Shown in pieces: positions 1 through 7,884 of a stretch of DNA of 64,000 nucleotides. Location: assembly GCF_900163815.1 (NCBI RefSeq), contig NZ_FUKO01000022.1, forward strand, positions 114,776-178,775, given 5' to 3'. Every line of letters starts with the position of its first letter. The first letter of the stretch is position 1. Origin of the DNA: Microbacterium esteraromaticum. Lineage in GTDB: Bacteria > Actinomycetota > Actinomycetes > Actinomycetales > Microbacteriaceae. The translations under genes were made by a program, and so were the position numbers. The notes under the pieces were generated by a model. The model worked only from the letters and a program-made list of their open reading frames with translations. It was not told the origin of the DNA and did not search any database.

Positions 1-2706
1 TGGGTGCTCACGCTCATCGTCACCGGCGTCGGCGCGCTCGTGCTGCTGTACTGCCGCTGGTACTTCTTCGACGACGCGGCAGAGGTCGGCCAGTTCGCCG
101 GAGTGCTGCTCGGCTTCGCCGGCGCCATGTATGGCCTGGTGCTCACCGACGACCTCGTCATGCTGGTGATGTTCTGGGAGCTCACCAGCATCCTCTCTTA
201 CCTCCTCATCGGTCACTACCGGCACCGTGCAGCGAGCCGACGCGCGGCGCTGCAGGCGCTGCTGGTGACGACGCTCGGCGGACTCGTCATGTTCGTCGGC
301 GTCATCCTGCTCGTCGTGGACGCGGGCACCGGCAGCATCCAGCAGCTTCTGGAGCTGGCCCCGACCGGACCACTGGTGGATGCCGCGGTCATCATGCTTC
401 TGGTCGGCGCGATCAGCAAGTCAGCTCTGTTCCCGTTCCACTTCTGGCTGCCTGGTGCGATGGCGGCGCCGACTCCGGTGAGCGCCTACCTGCATGCCGC
501 GGCGATGGTGAAGGCGGGCATCTATCTCATCGCGCGCTTCGCACCGATCTTCGCGCTGTCGACACCGTGGCGGCCGATCGTCATCAGCCTGGGCGTGCTG
601 ACCCTTCTGCTCGGGGGCATCCAGGCGCTGCGCGAGACCGACCTCAAGCGCATTCTCGCCTTCGGCACGGTGAGTCAGCTCGGCTTCTTCACCGTCGTGA
701 TCGGCTTCGGCACACCGGCGGCCGCGCTCGCGGGCCTCACGCTCGTGATCGGTCATGCGCTGTTCAAATCCGCGCTGTTCCTCATCGTCGGGGTGATCGA
801 CCGGCAGCTGTCCACGCGTGACATCACGGAGCTGTCCGGCGTCGGTCGGCAGGCGCCGGTGATGGCGACCGCGGCGTTCATCTCGGCGGTGTCGATGATG
901 GGCATTCCTCCCACGATCGGGTACGTCGCCAAGGAATCCGCCCTCACAGCGCTGATCGAAGACGCGCAGCAGGGCTCGGTGTGGGGCTGGGTCGCACTGA
1001 TCGGCGTGACCCTCGGTGCGGTGCTCACCGTCGCCTACGGCGCGCGCTTTCTCTGGGGTGCGTTCTGGCGCAAGAAGGATGCTGCCGGCGCATATATGCC
1101 GAAAACGGCATGGCCGGATCCGCCGGTCGGCTTCCTGTCGGCACCGATCATCCTCGCCGGCCTCAGCATCGCGGCGGGCATCGGCGCTCCCGCACTCGAC
1201 GTCGCCGTCCGCGGCTATGCGATCACGGTGCTGCCTCCCGGATCAGAGGCATCACCCGAGCCCGGCCACCTCTCGCTCTGGCACGGATTCGAACCCGCGC
1301 TGTTCGTCTCGTTCGGAGCGATCCTGTTGGGCATCGCGGTCTTCGTCGTCAGCATCCGCACCGGGTGGGATCGCCGGCGGCGGATGCTGCGCTTCACCGC
1401 ATCTGACGTGTACTACCTCGTCATGCGCGGTGTCGACCGCGTCTCGGTGCTGACCACCGGCCTCACCCAGCGCGGCTCGCTGCCGCTGTACGTCGCCACG
1501 ATCTTCATCGTTTTCCTGGCGGCCGAGACGACCGCACTCCTCGCTGCGACGCCCGAGCGGCTCGAGCTTTCGGCCTGGCACACCCCGACGCAGATCGTGA
1601 TCGCCCCGATGATGGTGATCGCGGGTGTCGTCGCCGTGCGGGCACGGAAGCGCTATACCGGGGTGGTGCTCGTCTCGGTCACCGGGCTCGGCATGGTGGT
1701 GCTCTTCGCCACCAGCGGTGCACCCGACCTCGCGCTCACGCAGATTCTCGTCGAGACGGTCACCATGGTGACCTTCGCCCTCGTGCTGCGGCGCCTGCCG
1801 TCGCGGATGGGCGAGCACAACGCCTCGGTCAGCCGCATTCCCCGGGCTGTGCTCGCGATCGGCGTCGGGGTGGCCATGGCCTTCGTCGCGGTGATCGCCA
1901 CGCAGGCACGCCTGCTCGACCCGATCTCCGTCGACTTCCCGCAGCTGGCGTACGACCTCGGGCACGGCAAGAACGTGGTCAATGTGGCCCTGGTCGACCT
2001 GCGCGGATGGGACACGATGGGCGAGCTGAGCGTGCTCGTGCTCGCGGCCACGGGCGTGGCATCTCTCGTCTTCGTCACGCACCGTGCCGACCTGCTCTCC
2101 GCGACCCGCGATCTGCCCGAGACGAAGCGCCGGGCCACCGCGCGACGCCCGCTGGTCGAGACGGCCGAGGGGCTGCGTTTTCAGACGACGGAGAACCGGG
2201 GTGCGCCGCGCGCCTGGCTGGTCAGCGGTCAGCAGGTCAAGGCCGAAGACCGGTCGATCCTGCTCGAGGTCATCGTCCGGGTGCTCTTCCACACGATCAT
2301 CGTGGTGTCGATCTATCTGCTGTTCGCCGGCCACAACGGCCCGGGCGGCGGGTTCGCCGGCGGGCTCGTCGCAGGAATGGCGCTGGTCATGCGGTACATC
2401 GCCGGGGGCCGCTGGGAGCTGGGTGCGGCCGCGCCCACCGATGCCGGTCGCCTGCTCGGCTACGGACTGGTGCTCGCCGTGGGCGCAGCTCTCCTGCCGC
2501 TGTTCTTCGGCATGGCCCCGCTGCAGAGCAGCGTGTGGGAGTTCGATGTGCCGTGGCTCGGCCACCTCGAATTCGTCTCGTCGACGATCTTCGACATCGG
2601 CGTGTACCTCGTCGTGATCGGGCTGGTGCTCGACGTGCTGCGCAGCCTCGGCGCCGAGGTCGATCGGCAGAAGACCGCCATGCACAAGACGGGAGCGCGC
2701 GCCTGA
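1..2706 (+). CDS. mrpA: Na+/H+ antiporter subunit A, MrpA/MrpB fusion (5' truncated)
   Basis: Largest membrane subunit of the Mrp multisubunit cation/proton antiporter, which exports Na+ at the expense of the proton gradient. The visible 900 residues are almost all hydrophobic helices. The proton-channel core is related to respiratory complex I NuoL and carries the KSALFPFHFWLPGAM stretch. A DUF4040-like segment (LATSGAPDLALTQ-type) follows near residue 580. The last 140 residues form an MrpB domain with the NGPGGGFAGG motif, so A and B are fused as is usual in many bacteria. Homologues have about 70 more residues before the first visible one and the frame is open to base 1, so the GTG at 4 is not the real start. 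The stop overlaps the mrpC start by one base. Confidence 0.95.
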   Translation, partial: WVLTLIVTGVGALVLLYCRWYFFDDAAEVGQFAGVLLGFAGAMYGLVLTDDLVMLVMFWELTSILSYLLIGHYRHRAASRRAALQALLVTTLGGLVMFVGVILLVVDAGTGSIQQLLELAPTGPLVDAAVIMLLVGAISKSALFPFHFWLPGAMAAPTPVSAYLHAAAMVKAGIYLIARFAPIFALSTPWRPIVISLGVLTLLLGGIQALRETDLKRILAFGTVSQLGFFTVVIGFGTPAAALAGLTLVIGHALFKSALFLIVGVIDRQLSTRDITELSGVGRQAPVMATAAFISAVSMMGIPPTIGYVAKESALTALIEDAQQGSVWGWVALIGVTLGAVLTVAYGARFLWGAFWRKKDAAGAYMPKTAWPDPPVGFLSAPIILAGLSIAAGIGAPALDVAVRGYAITVLPPGSEASPEPGHLSLWHGFEPALFVSFGAILLGIAVFVVSIRTGWDRRRRMLRFTASDVYYLVMRGVDRVSVLTTGLTQRGSLPLYVATIFIVFLAAETTALLAATPERLELSAWHTPTQIVIAPMMVIAGVVAVRARKRYTGVVLVSVTGLGMVVLFATSGAPDLALTQILVETVTMVTFALVLRRLPSRMGEHNASVSRIPRAVLAIGVGVAMAFVAVIATQARLLDPISVDFPQLAYDLGHGKNVVNVALVDLRGWDTMGELSVLVLAATGVASLVFVTHRADLLSATRDLPETKRRATARRPLVETAEGLRFQTTENRGAPRAWLVSGQQVKAEDRSILLEVIVRVLFHTIIVVSIYLLFAGHNGPGGGFAGGLVAGMALVMRYIAGGRWELGAAAPTDAGRLLGYGLVLAVGAALLPLFFGMAPLQSSVWEFDVPWLGHLEFVSSTIFDIGVYLVVIGLVLDVLRSLGAEVDRQKTAMHKTGARA

Positions 2707-3248
2707 TGGATGCTTCGCTCACCCTGATCGTGATCATGGCGGTGCTGTTCGCCTGCGGTGTCTACGCGATGATGGAGCGGAGCCTGACCCGCGTGCTCAT
2801 CGGCTTCCTGCTGCTCGGCAACGCCACGAACCTATTGCTGCTCATCGTGATGGGGATGCCGGGCAAGGCGCCGTTCTACGACGAAGAAGGCGCGGTGAGC
2901 GACCCGCTGCCGCAGGCGCTCACCCTGACGGCGATCGTCATCACCTTCGCCGTCTCGGCATTCCTGCTCGCACTCATCTACCGCTCCTGGCAGCTCGGAC
3001 AGGCCGACACCGTCGAGGACGATGAAGAAGACATCGCACTGCGCGAGCGCACGGATGCCGAAGACGAGCTGTTCGACGATGAATCCACTTCTGATGAAGA
3101 AGACGCGCCCACCGACTTCGTGGGCGTAGTGACATCGCCGATCACCGTGCTGCACATGCGTGATCACCCGGCGATCCACGACGACGCCCCGGTTGATGTC
3201 GCCGATGGGTACTCGGCATCCGACGACGATGGGGAGGACCGCACATGA
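2706..3248 (+). CDS. mrpC: Na+/H+ antiporter subunit C
   Basis: NuoK-like small membrane subunit of the Mrp antiporter. Three transmembrane helices fill residues 1-100, with the family pattern LIGFLLLGNATNLLLL and the conserved DPLPQALTLTAIVI segment. The ATG overlaps the mrpA stop (TGATG) and its stop overlaps mrpD by four bases, so translation is probably coupled. MrpC proteins are usually about 115 residues; this one has 180. The extra 65 or so residues form a strongly acidic, low-complexity cytoplasmic tail rich in Asp and Glu (DDEED, DEEDAP, DDDGEDRT). Confidence 0.93.
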   Translation: MDASLTLIVIMAVLFACGVYAMMERSLTRVLIGFLLLGNATNLLLLIVMGMPGKAPFYDEEGAVSDPLPQALTLTAIVITFAVSAFLLALIYRSWQLGQADTVEDDEEDIALRERTDAEDELFDDESTSDEEDAPTDFVGVVTSPITVLHMRDHPAIHDDAPVDVADGYSASDDDGEDRT

Positions 3249-4801
3249 GTGCCCTCGTTCCCCTCATCGTGATGCTCCCCCTGCTGGGCGCGGCGCTGAC
3301 GCTGATCTTCGGCCGCAGCCCGCGGCTGCAGGTGGTCGTCACCGCCGGAACACTCGCCGCCGTGTCGATCATCGCGGCCGTGCTGCTGGCCGCGGTGGAT
3401 GCTGCCGATCAGCCGTTCGCCGTCTCCGTCGGCGGGTGGCCGGTGCCATTCGGCATCATCCTCTACGTCGACCGGTTCGCGGCGCTGATGGTCCTCGTCT
3501 CGAGCGTCGTGCTGCTGGCGGTGCTGCTGTTCTCCATCGGTCAGGGCGCCGCCGATGGGGCCGAAGACACCCCGATCTCGATCTTCAACCCGACCTATCT
3601 CATCCTCGCGGCCGGCATCTTCGACGCGTTCATCGCTGGCGACCTCTTCAACCTCTACGTCGGCTTCGAGATTCTGCTCGTCGCGTCGTATGTGCTCATC
3701 ACCCTGGGCAGCACCGAATCGCGCATCCGCACTGGTGCCGTCTACATCGTCGTGTCGCTGGTGTCGTCGATCCTCTTCCTCGCCGCGATCGCAATGATCT
3801 ACGGGGCGGTCGGCACGGTGAACATGGCGCAGATCGCCGAGCGCGTCGCGCAGCTGCCGCAGGAGACCCAGCTGGTGCTGCATCTGCTGCTGGTCGTCGC
3901 CTTCGGCATCAAGGCCGCGGTCTTCCCGGTGTCGTTCTGGTTGCCCGACTCGTATCCCACGGCCCCCGCGCCGGTCACCGCCGTCTTCGCGGGCCTGCTG
4001 ACGAAGGTCGGTGTCTATGCGCTGATCCGCACCGAGACGCAGCTCTTCGCTTCGAGCGACATCAATACTCTGCTGATGATCATCGCGCTGGCGACGATGG
4101 TGGTCGGCGTGCTCGGCGCCGTCGCGCAGGCAGAACTCAAGCGGATCCTGTCTTTCACCCTGGTCAGCCACGTCGGATACATGATCTTCGGCCTCGCCAT
4201 TGCGACCGAACAGGCGATCGGAGCGACGGTGTACTACATCGTGCACCACATCGTCGTGCAGACCACGCTGTTCCTGGCCGTCGGGCTGATCGAGCGCAAG
4301 GCTGGCAGCACATCGATCTTGCGGGTGAGCGGACTGATGAAGGCCGCGCCGCTGCTGGCGGTGCTGTACTTCGTGCCGGCCATCAACCTCGGTGGCTTGC
4401 CGCCGTTCTCGGGGTTCATCGGCAAGGTCGCGCTCTTCGAGGCGGCTGCGCAGGTGGGCACCCCCCTCATGATCGTGTTGATCTTCGGCGGCATCCTGAC
4501 TTCACTGCTCACGCTCTACACGCTCATGCGCGCGTGGAACCTCGCGTTCTGGCGCGAAGGCGAGGAAGCCGCCGGCGAACGCGACGCCAGGCTCGAATAC
4601 CTCGGCCAGGCGCCCGCGGCCGATGAGCACCAGAAGACGCGTCGCATCCCCGGCATCATGACCTTCGCCACCGGAGCCATGGTCGCCGTCACGCTGTCGC
4701 TCACGGTGTTCGCCGGCCCCCTGTACGCGCTGTGCGACCGGATCGGCAGTGGTCTGCTGCTGCCGGTCACCCTCGAGCAGATCGATGAGGAGGCAGGGTG
4801 A
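3245..4801 (+). CDS. mrpD: Na+/H+ antiporter subunit D
   Basis: NuoM/NuoN-like proton-translocating subunit of the Mrp complex, 518 residues with about 14 predicted helices. Recognisable signatures are GDLFNLYVGFEILLVASY, the charged-helix region KAAVFPVSFWLPDSYPTAP, LTKVGVYALIR, and NLGGLPPFSGFIGK. The length is normal for the family. It overlaps mrpC by four bases (ATGA) and mrpE by one. No promoter is visible inside the operon, so it is expected to be co-transcribed from upstream of mrpA. Confidence 0.95.
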   Translation: MSALVPLIVMLPLLGAALTLIFGRSPRLQVVVTAGTLAAVSIIAAVLLAAVDAADQPFAVSVGGWPVPFGIILYVDRFAALMVLVSSVVLLAVLLFSIGQGAADGAEDTPISIFNPTYLILAAGIFDAFIAGDLFNLYVGFEILLVASYVLITLGSTESRIRTGAVYIVVSLVSSILFLAAIAMIYGAVGTVNMAQIAERVAQLPQETQLVLHLLLVVAFGIKAAVFPVSFWLPDSYPTAPAPVTAVFAGLLTKVGVYALIRTETQLFASSDINTLLMIIALATMVVGVLGAVAQAELKRILSFTLVSHVGYMIFGLAIATEQAIGATVYYIVHHIVVQTTLFLAVGLIERKAGSTSILRVSGLMKAAPLLAVLYFVPAINLGGLPPFSGFIGKVALFEAAAQVGTPLMIVLIFGGILTSLLTLYTLMRAWNLAFWREGEEAAGERDARLEYLGQAPAADEHQKTRRIPGIMTFATGAMVAVTLSLTVFAGPLYALCDRIGSGLLLPVTLEQIDEEAG

Positions 4802-5403
4802 TGGTCGTCGACACGAAGCGCGGGATGCTGCGCGACATCCTGCTGCAGCTGCCGTTCCTGCTCTGGCTGGTGCTGCTGTGGATGCTGCTGTGGCACCAGT
4901 TCACGCCGCTGTCGCTGGTCACCGGCATCGTCGTCGCGATCTTCGTCACCCGCGTCTTCCGGCTGCCGACGGTCGAGCTGGTGCGCCGGGTGAACGTCTG
5001 GTATTCGCTGGTCTTCCTCACCCTGTTTCTCGGTGCGGTGGTAGCCGGTGCGGTCAGTGTGGCGGTGCAGGTCTTCGACTTCCGCCGGCAGCCGGGAGCC
5101 GCGATCGTCGCGGTGCCGATGCGCTACGCCGATGACATCGTCACGACGCACGTGGCCGTCACCGCGTCGCTGATCCCCGGGTCGCTGGTCGTGGAGAGCG
5201 ACCGCGATCGTCGCATCCTCTATCTGCACGTTATCGGCGTGCATTCCCGTGCCGACGTCGATGACTTCCGTGCCGGAGTGCTGCGGTGGGAGCGGCGGAT
5301 CGTGCGGGCGGTCGGTTCGCCGGCGCAGTACCGCGCGCTGAAGGCCGATGCCCTTCGACAGGCTCAGGGGCCCAAGCAGGTCGGGAAGGGAGCTGTCCGA
5401 TGA
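4801..5403 (+). CDS. mrpE: Na+/H+ antiporter subunit E
   Basis: Mrp subunit E, 200 residues, with two N-terminal membrane segments and a soluble domain typical of the family (PGSLVVESDRDRRILYLHVI). The ATG at 4801 is preferred over the in-frame GTG three bases earlier because AGGAGG lies about six bases upstream. The last 20 codons contain the 19-bp sequence CCCTTCGACAGGCTCAGGG (5351-5369). An inverted copy is present near 32.6 kb, so the C-terminal tail (DALRQAQGPKQ) appears to come from a dispersed repeat rather than from the family fold. The gene overlaps mrpF by four bases. Confidence 0.93.
   Translation: MVVDTKRGMLRDILLQLPFLLWLVLLWMLLWHQFTPLSLVTGIVVAIFVTRVFRLPTVELVRRVNVWYSLVFLTLFLGAVVAGAVSVAVQVFDFRRQPGAAIVAVPMRYADDIVTTHVAVTASLIPGSLVVESDRDRRILYLHVIGVHSRADVDDFRAGVLRWERRIVRAVGSPAQYRALKADALRQAQGPKQVGKGAVR
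5351..5369 (+). repeat. 19-bp dispersed repeat, copy 1 (inside mrpE)
   Basis: CCCTTCGACAGGCTCAGGG. The exact reverse complement occurs at 32611-32629 inside the 3' end of an ABC ATPase gene. Both copies are translated into non-conserved C-terminal tails. Confidence 0.85.
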
Positions 5404-5681
5404 GCCTCGTGATGAACGTGCTGATGGTCGTGATCATGCTGGTGTTCGGCCTTGCAGCGATCCTCTGCGTCATCCGCATCGTGCTCGGGCCATCGATCCT
5501 CGACCGCACCGTGGCATCCGATGTTCTGCTGACCGAGGTGATGTGCGTGCTCGGTGCAGAGATGGCGATCAACGGGCATATGCGCAACATCCCGGTGATG
5601 CTGATCATCGCCGCCGTCGCCGTGTTCGGCTCGATCTCGGTCGCACGCTACGTCGCACGAAGGGACAACACGACATCATGA
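5400..5681 (+). CDS. mrpF: Na+/H+ antiporter subunit F
   Basis: Small Mrp subunit of 93 residues with three hydrophobic helices. It carries the family pattern RIVLGPSILDRTVASDVL followed by a short loop and a last helix ending SISVARYVARRD. The length is typical (about 90). The ATG overlaps the mrpE stop (ATGA) and the stop overlaps the mrpG start (ATGA). A longer in-frame extension exists upstream, but it would run through the mrpE coding sequence and the repeat, so the coupled start is preferred. Confidence 0.93.
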   Translation: MSLVMNVLMVVIMLVFGLAAILCVIRIVLGPSILDRTVASDVLLTEVMCVLGAEMAINGHMRNIPVMLIIAAVAVFGSISVARYVARRDNTTS

Positions 5682-6091
5682 GAGCGCTCGTCTCTGCACC
5701 TGTGAACCCTATCGAGCTCGAGCTGTCGCAGCCGGTCGCCGAGATCATCGTGCTCGTGCTGGTGCTGCTCGGCGCGATCCTCTGTCTGTCGGCCGCGGTC
5801 GGGCTGCTGCACTTCCGTGACGTGCCCAGCCGGCTGCATGCCGCGACGAAGCCTCAGGTGCTCGGGCTGGTCTTCATCTGCCTCGCTATTGCGGTGTCGC
5901 AGCGCACGCTCGGCGGCATCCTGCTCGGGGTCGTGATCGTCGCACCGGTGGTGCTCATGCAGTTCGCGACCGCGCCGCTGTCGGCGCACATGGTCGGCCG
6001 ACAGGCCTACCGCAACGGCACGATCTTCCAGCACGGCCTGGTTGCAGACGAATACGCCGAATCCAAGCAGACCCCGCCCGGCGCCGGGTAG
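5678..6091 (+). CDS. mrpG: Na+/H+ antiporter subunit G
   Basis: Last gene of the Mrp operon, 137 residues. It shows the subunit G signature GLLHFRDVPSRLHAATKPQVLG and three membrane helices (about residues 20-42, 60-78, 84-104). The ATG is coupled to the mrpF stop. The last 30 residues are a hydrophilic cytoplasmic tail. The next gene starts 29 bases downstream with its own ribosome-binding site and is unrelated to ion transport by sequence. Confidence 0.93.
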   Translation: MRALVSAPVNPIELELSQPVAEIIVLVLVLLGAILCLSAAVGLLHFRDVPSRLHAATKPQVLGLVFICLAIAVSQRTLGGILLGVVIVAPVVLMQFATAPLSAHMVGRQAYRNGTIFQHGLVADEYAESKQTPPGAG

Positions 6092-6120
6092 GAACCGAAC
6101 ATGAAGACTGAGGAGCGATG

Positions 6121-7005
6121 ATGGCAGCAGTACCAGGGTGGTATCCGGCGGGAGTTCCAGGGAAAGAGCGCTGGTGGGACGGAATCCAGTGGACTGCGCA
6201 CGAGCGCCTCGTCGCGCCGCCGGCCCCGGCTCCTGCTCCTATCGCTGCTCCGATGCCTGTCGGTGCTCCCGTTGCGCAGGCTCCTGTTGCGCAGCTTCCA
6301 GTGGCGCAGGCTCCTGCCGTTCAGATGGGCTGGTATGCCGTCCCCGGTAAGACGGAGGTGCGCTGGTGGAACGGCCTCAACTGGACCGCCTACAAGATCA
6401 AGAATGGCGTCCCGAGCGCGGATTTCAACGCGGTCGAACCTCCTGCGCTGGCATGGGCGCTCGGCGGGCTCTTCGCCCTTGCCGGGTTGCTCAACCTGGC
6501 TCGGGTGGCTTCGACGCCTGGCACCGTGGTGCCCGCAGTATTCTTCCTGCTCGCCTCGGTGTTCTGGTTCATCGGGGCAGGAATGGCGACGGCACGCCGT
6601 CGCGTTGCTGCGCCGGTCACGCAGCCGCTGTTCGATCCGGTGGTGCGTCCGCTGCCTGGCGAGACCGAGGGTCCTTCAGCAGGCTGGCGCCCGGTGCGTG
6701 GCAGCACTCTGAGGTGGTGGACCGGCGTTCGATGGGCGCACTACATCACCGAACGAGGTCGCGTTCGCCCGACGCACTTCGGGCCCGTTAACTATCGACG
6801 GTTGAAGATCTTCACGGCCGTCTTCGCCAGCATCGGACTGCTGATCGTCGTGACCGGATTCGTGGCTGTTGCAGGAGGCCTGATCAACTTCGCGACGAGT
6901 CTTTTTGTGTTCGGTGGGGCTCTGATGCTCGTGGCCGGCATCGTGGCGCTGAGCCTGCACACGCAGCGCGCCGTGTCGATACTGCCCGAGAACGCCCCCG
7001 CCTAG
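6121..7005 (+). CDS. DUF2510-repeat membrane protein
   Basis: Function unknown. The protein (294 residues) carries three copies of the DUF2510-type motif, in which a Gly-Trp-Tyr start is followed by a Trp-Trp pair: PGWYPAGVPGKERWWDG near the N terminus, MGWYAVPGKTEVRWWNG near residue 70, and a degenerate AGWRPVRGSTLRWWTG near residue 185. A proline/alanine-rich linker with PVAQAPVAQ-type repeats joins the first two. Two pairs of hydrophobic helices lie near residues 105-160 and 225-280. DUF2510 domains are common at the ends of actinobacterial membrane proteins. The ATG at 6121 is chosen because AGGAG lies five bases upstream; an adjacent ATG at 6118 is possible. Confidence 0.75.
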   Translation: MAAVPGWYPAGVPGKERWWDGIQWTAHERLVAPPAPAPAPIAAPMPVGAPVAQAPVAQLPVAQAPAVQMGWYAVPGKTEVRWWNGLNWTAYKIKNGVPSADFNAVEPPALAWALGGLFALAGLLNLARVASTPGTVVPAVFFLLASVFWFIGAGMATARRRVAAPVTQPLFDPVVRPLPGETEGPSAGWRPVRGSTLRWWTGVRWAHYITERGRVRPTHFGPVNYRRLKIFTAVFASIGLLIVVTGFVAVAGGLINFATSLFVFGGALMLVAGIVALSLHTQRAVSILPENAPA

Positions 7006-7016
7006 ATCAGGCGCGC

Positions 7017-7778
7017 TCAGAGTCCCGCGGCGAAGTTCCGGATCATCTCGGCGGCCGCCCAGGAGTCGCTGATCATCGTGCCGTGGCCGTGGTCGGGGAT
7101 CTCCTCGAACCGGGCGCCGGAGATCGCGTCCGCGATCTCGATGCACCACGAGCTCGGGGCGAGCGGATCGTGCTGACCGCGCAGCACGAGAGTGGGCATC
7201 CGCACCCGCGGGTAGGTCTTCTCGGGTTCGTGCACGACGGTCGCGCGGATCTTGCGGATCAGGTGGGGGCCGCCGCGCAGGTACTCGCGCGCCCCGCGCC
7301 ACCACACCAGCGGGCGCTCATGCAGCAGATCCCAGAGCAGATAGGTGGCTTGCAGACCAATGCTGCGTGACGCACTGTTCACTGTGGGGCCGGCGAGTAC
7401 GAGTCCGGAGAGACCGTCCGGATGCCGCGCCGCGACCTCTGCGGCGATCTGGCTGCCCATCGAATGTCCGATGAGCACCGCATCGGCGATACCGCGATCG
7501 TGCAGGAAGGCCGCGACGAAGTCGGCGTGACGCTCCATGGTGAGCGTGCGGGTGGGCTCGGGCGCCTCGCCGAAGCCGGGCAGGTCGATGCCGATGATCC
7601 GGCCGGTCAAGTTCGAGATGAGGTCGATGTAGACCGACCGGCCCATTCCGATGCCATGCAGCAGCACGAACGGGCGCTCTCCTTCGCCGAAGTCCTCGGC
7701 GACCAGGGTGGCACCGCCGTGGGAGAACTCGGCGATGTCGACACGGGTGCCCTCTGGGGCGAGCAGACGTTCCGGCAT
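7017..7778 (-). CDS. alpha/beta-fold hydrolase
   Basis: A 253-residue cytoplasmic alpha/beta hydrolase. An oxyanion-hole motif LLHGIGMG lies at residues 39-46, the nucleophile elbow GHSMGS puts Ser106 at its centre, and Asp204 (GQHDPLAP) with His230 or His232 (PDHGHGTM) completes a probable triad. The substrate cannot be told; esterases, haloperoxidase-like enzymes and lipid hydrolases share these motifs. It lies downstream of the penicillin-acylase-like gene on the same strand, but a 106-base gap with two strong dyads separates them. The opposite-strand DUF2510 gene converges on it with only 11 bases between stops. Confidence 0.85.
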   Translation of the reverse strand: MPERLLAPEGTRVDIAEFSHGGATLVAEDFGEGERPFVLLHGIGMGRSVYIDLISNLTGRIIGIDLPGFGEAPEPTRTLTMERHADFVAAFLHDRGIADAVLIGHSMGSQIAAEVAARHPDGLSGLVLAGPTVNSASRSIGLQATYLLWDLLHERPLVWWRGAREYLRGGPHLIRKIRATVVHEPEKTYPRVRMPTLVLRGQHDPLAPSSWCIEIADAISGARFEEIPDHGHGTMISDSWAAAEMIRNFAAGL

Positions 7779-7812
7779 ACTTCTACGCTACCCGCCGGCT
7801 CAGCTAGCGAAC

Positions 7813-7864
7813 CGCACCCGATGTAGGTGATCGACCACATCGGCACAAGTGGGCGATCGTCCAC
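7813..7864. repeat. two adjacent GATC-centred dyads between hydrolase genes
   Basis: GATGTAGGTGATCGACCACATC is a near-palindrome. It is followed after eight bases by GTGGGCGATCGTCCAC, another near-palindrome. Both could fold as hairpins at the end of the acylase transcript (minus strand) or act as a small repeat element. There is no T-run. Confidence 0.4.
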
Positions 7865-7884
7865 ACTGGCCACCGGCCCGAACC

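Noticed and set aside
1252..2685. Long open frame of 477 codons on the strand opposite mrpA
   Set aside because: It is Arg/His/Gln/Asp-rich without family motifs and mirrors the high-GC mrpA gene; typical antisense artefact.
4..2706. mrpA as a complete gene starting at the GTG at base 4
   Set aside because: The sequence begins within a conserved helix and the frame is open to the window edge; homologues are longer at the N terminus.
3160..4626. 488-codon frame overlapping mrpD in another phase
   Set aside because: mrpD has full family similarity in its own phase; this frame is Arg-rich and has no motifs.
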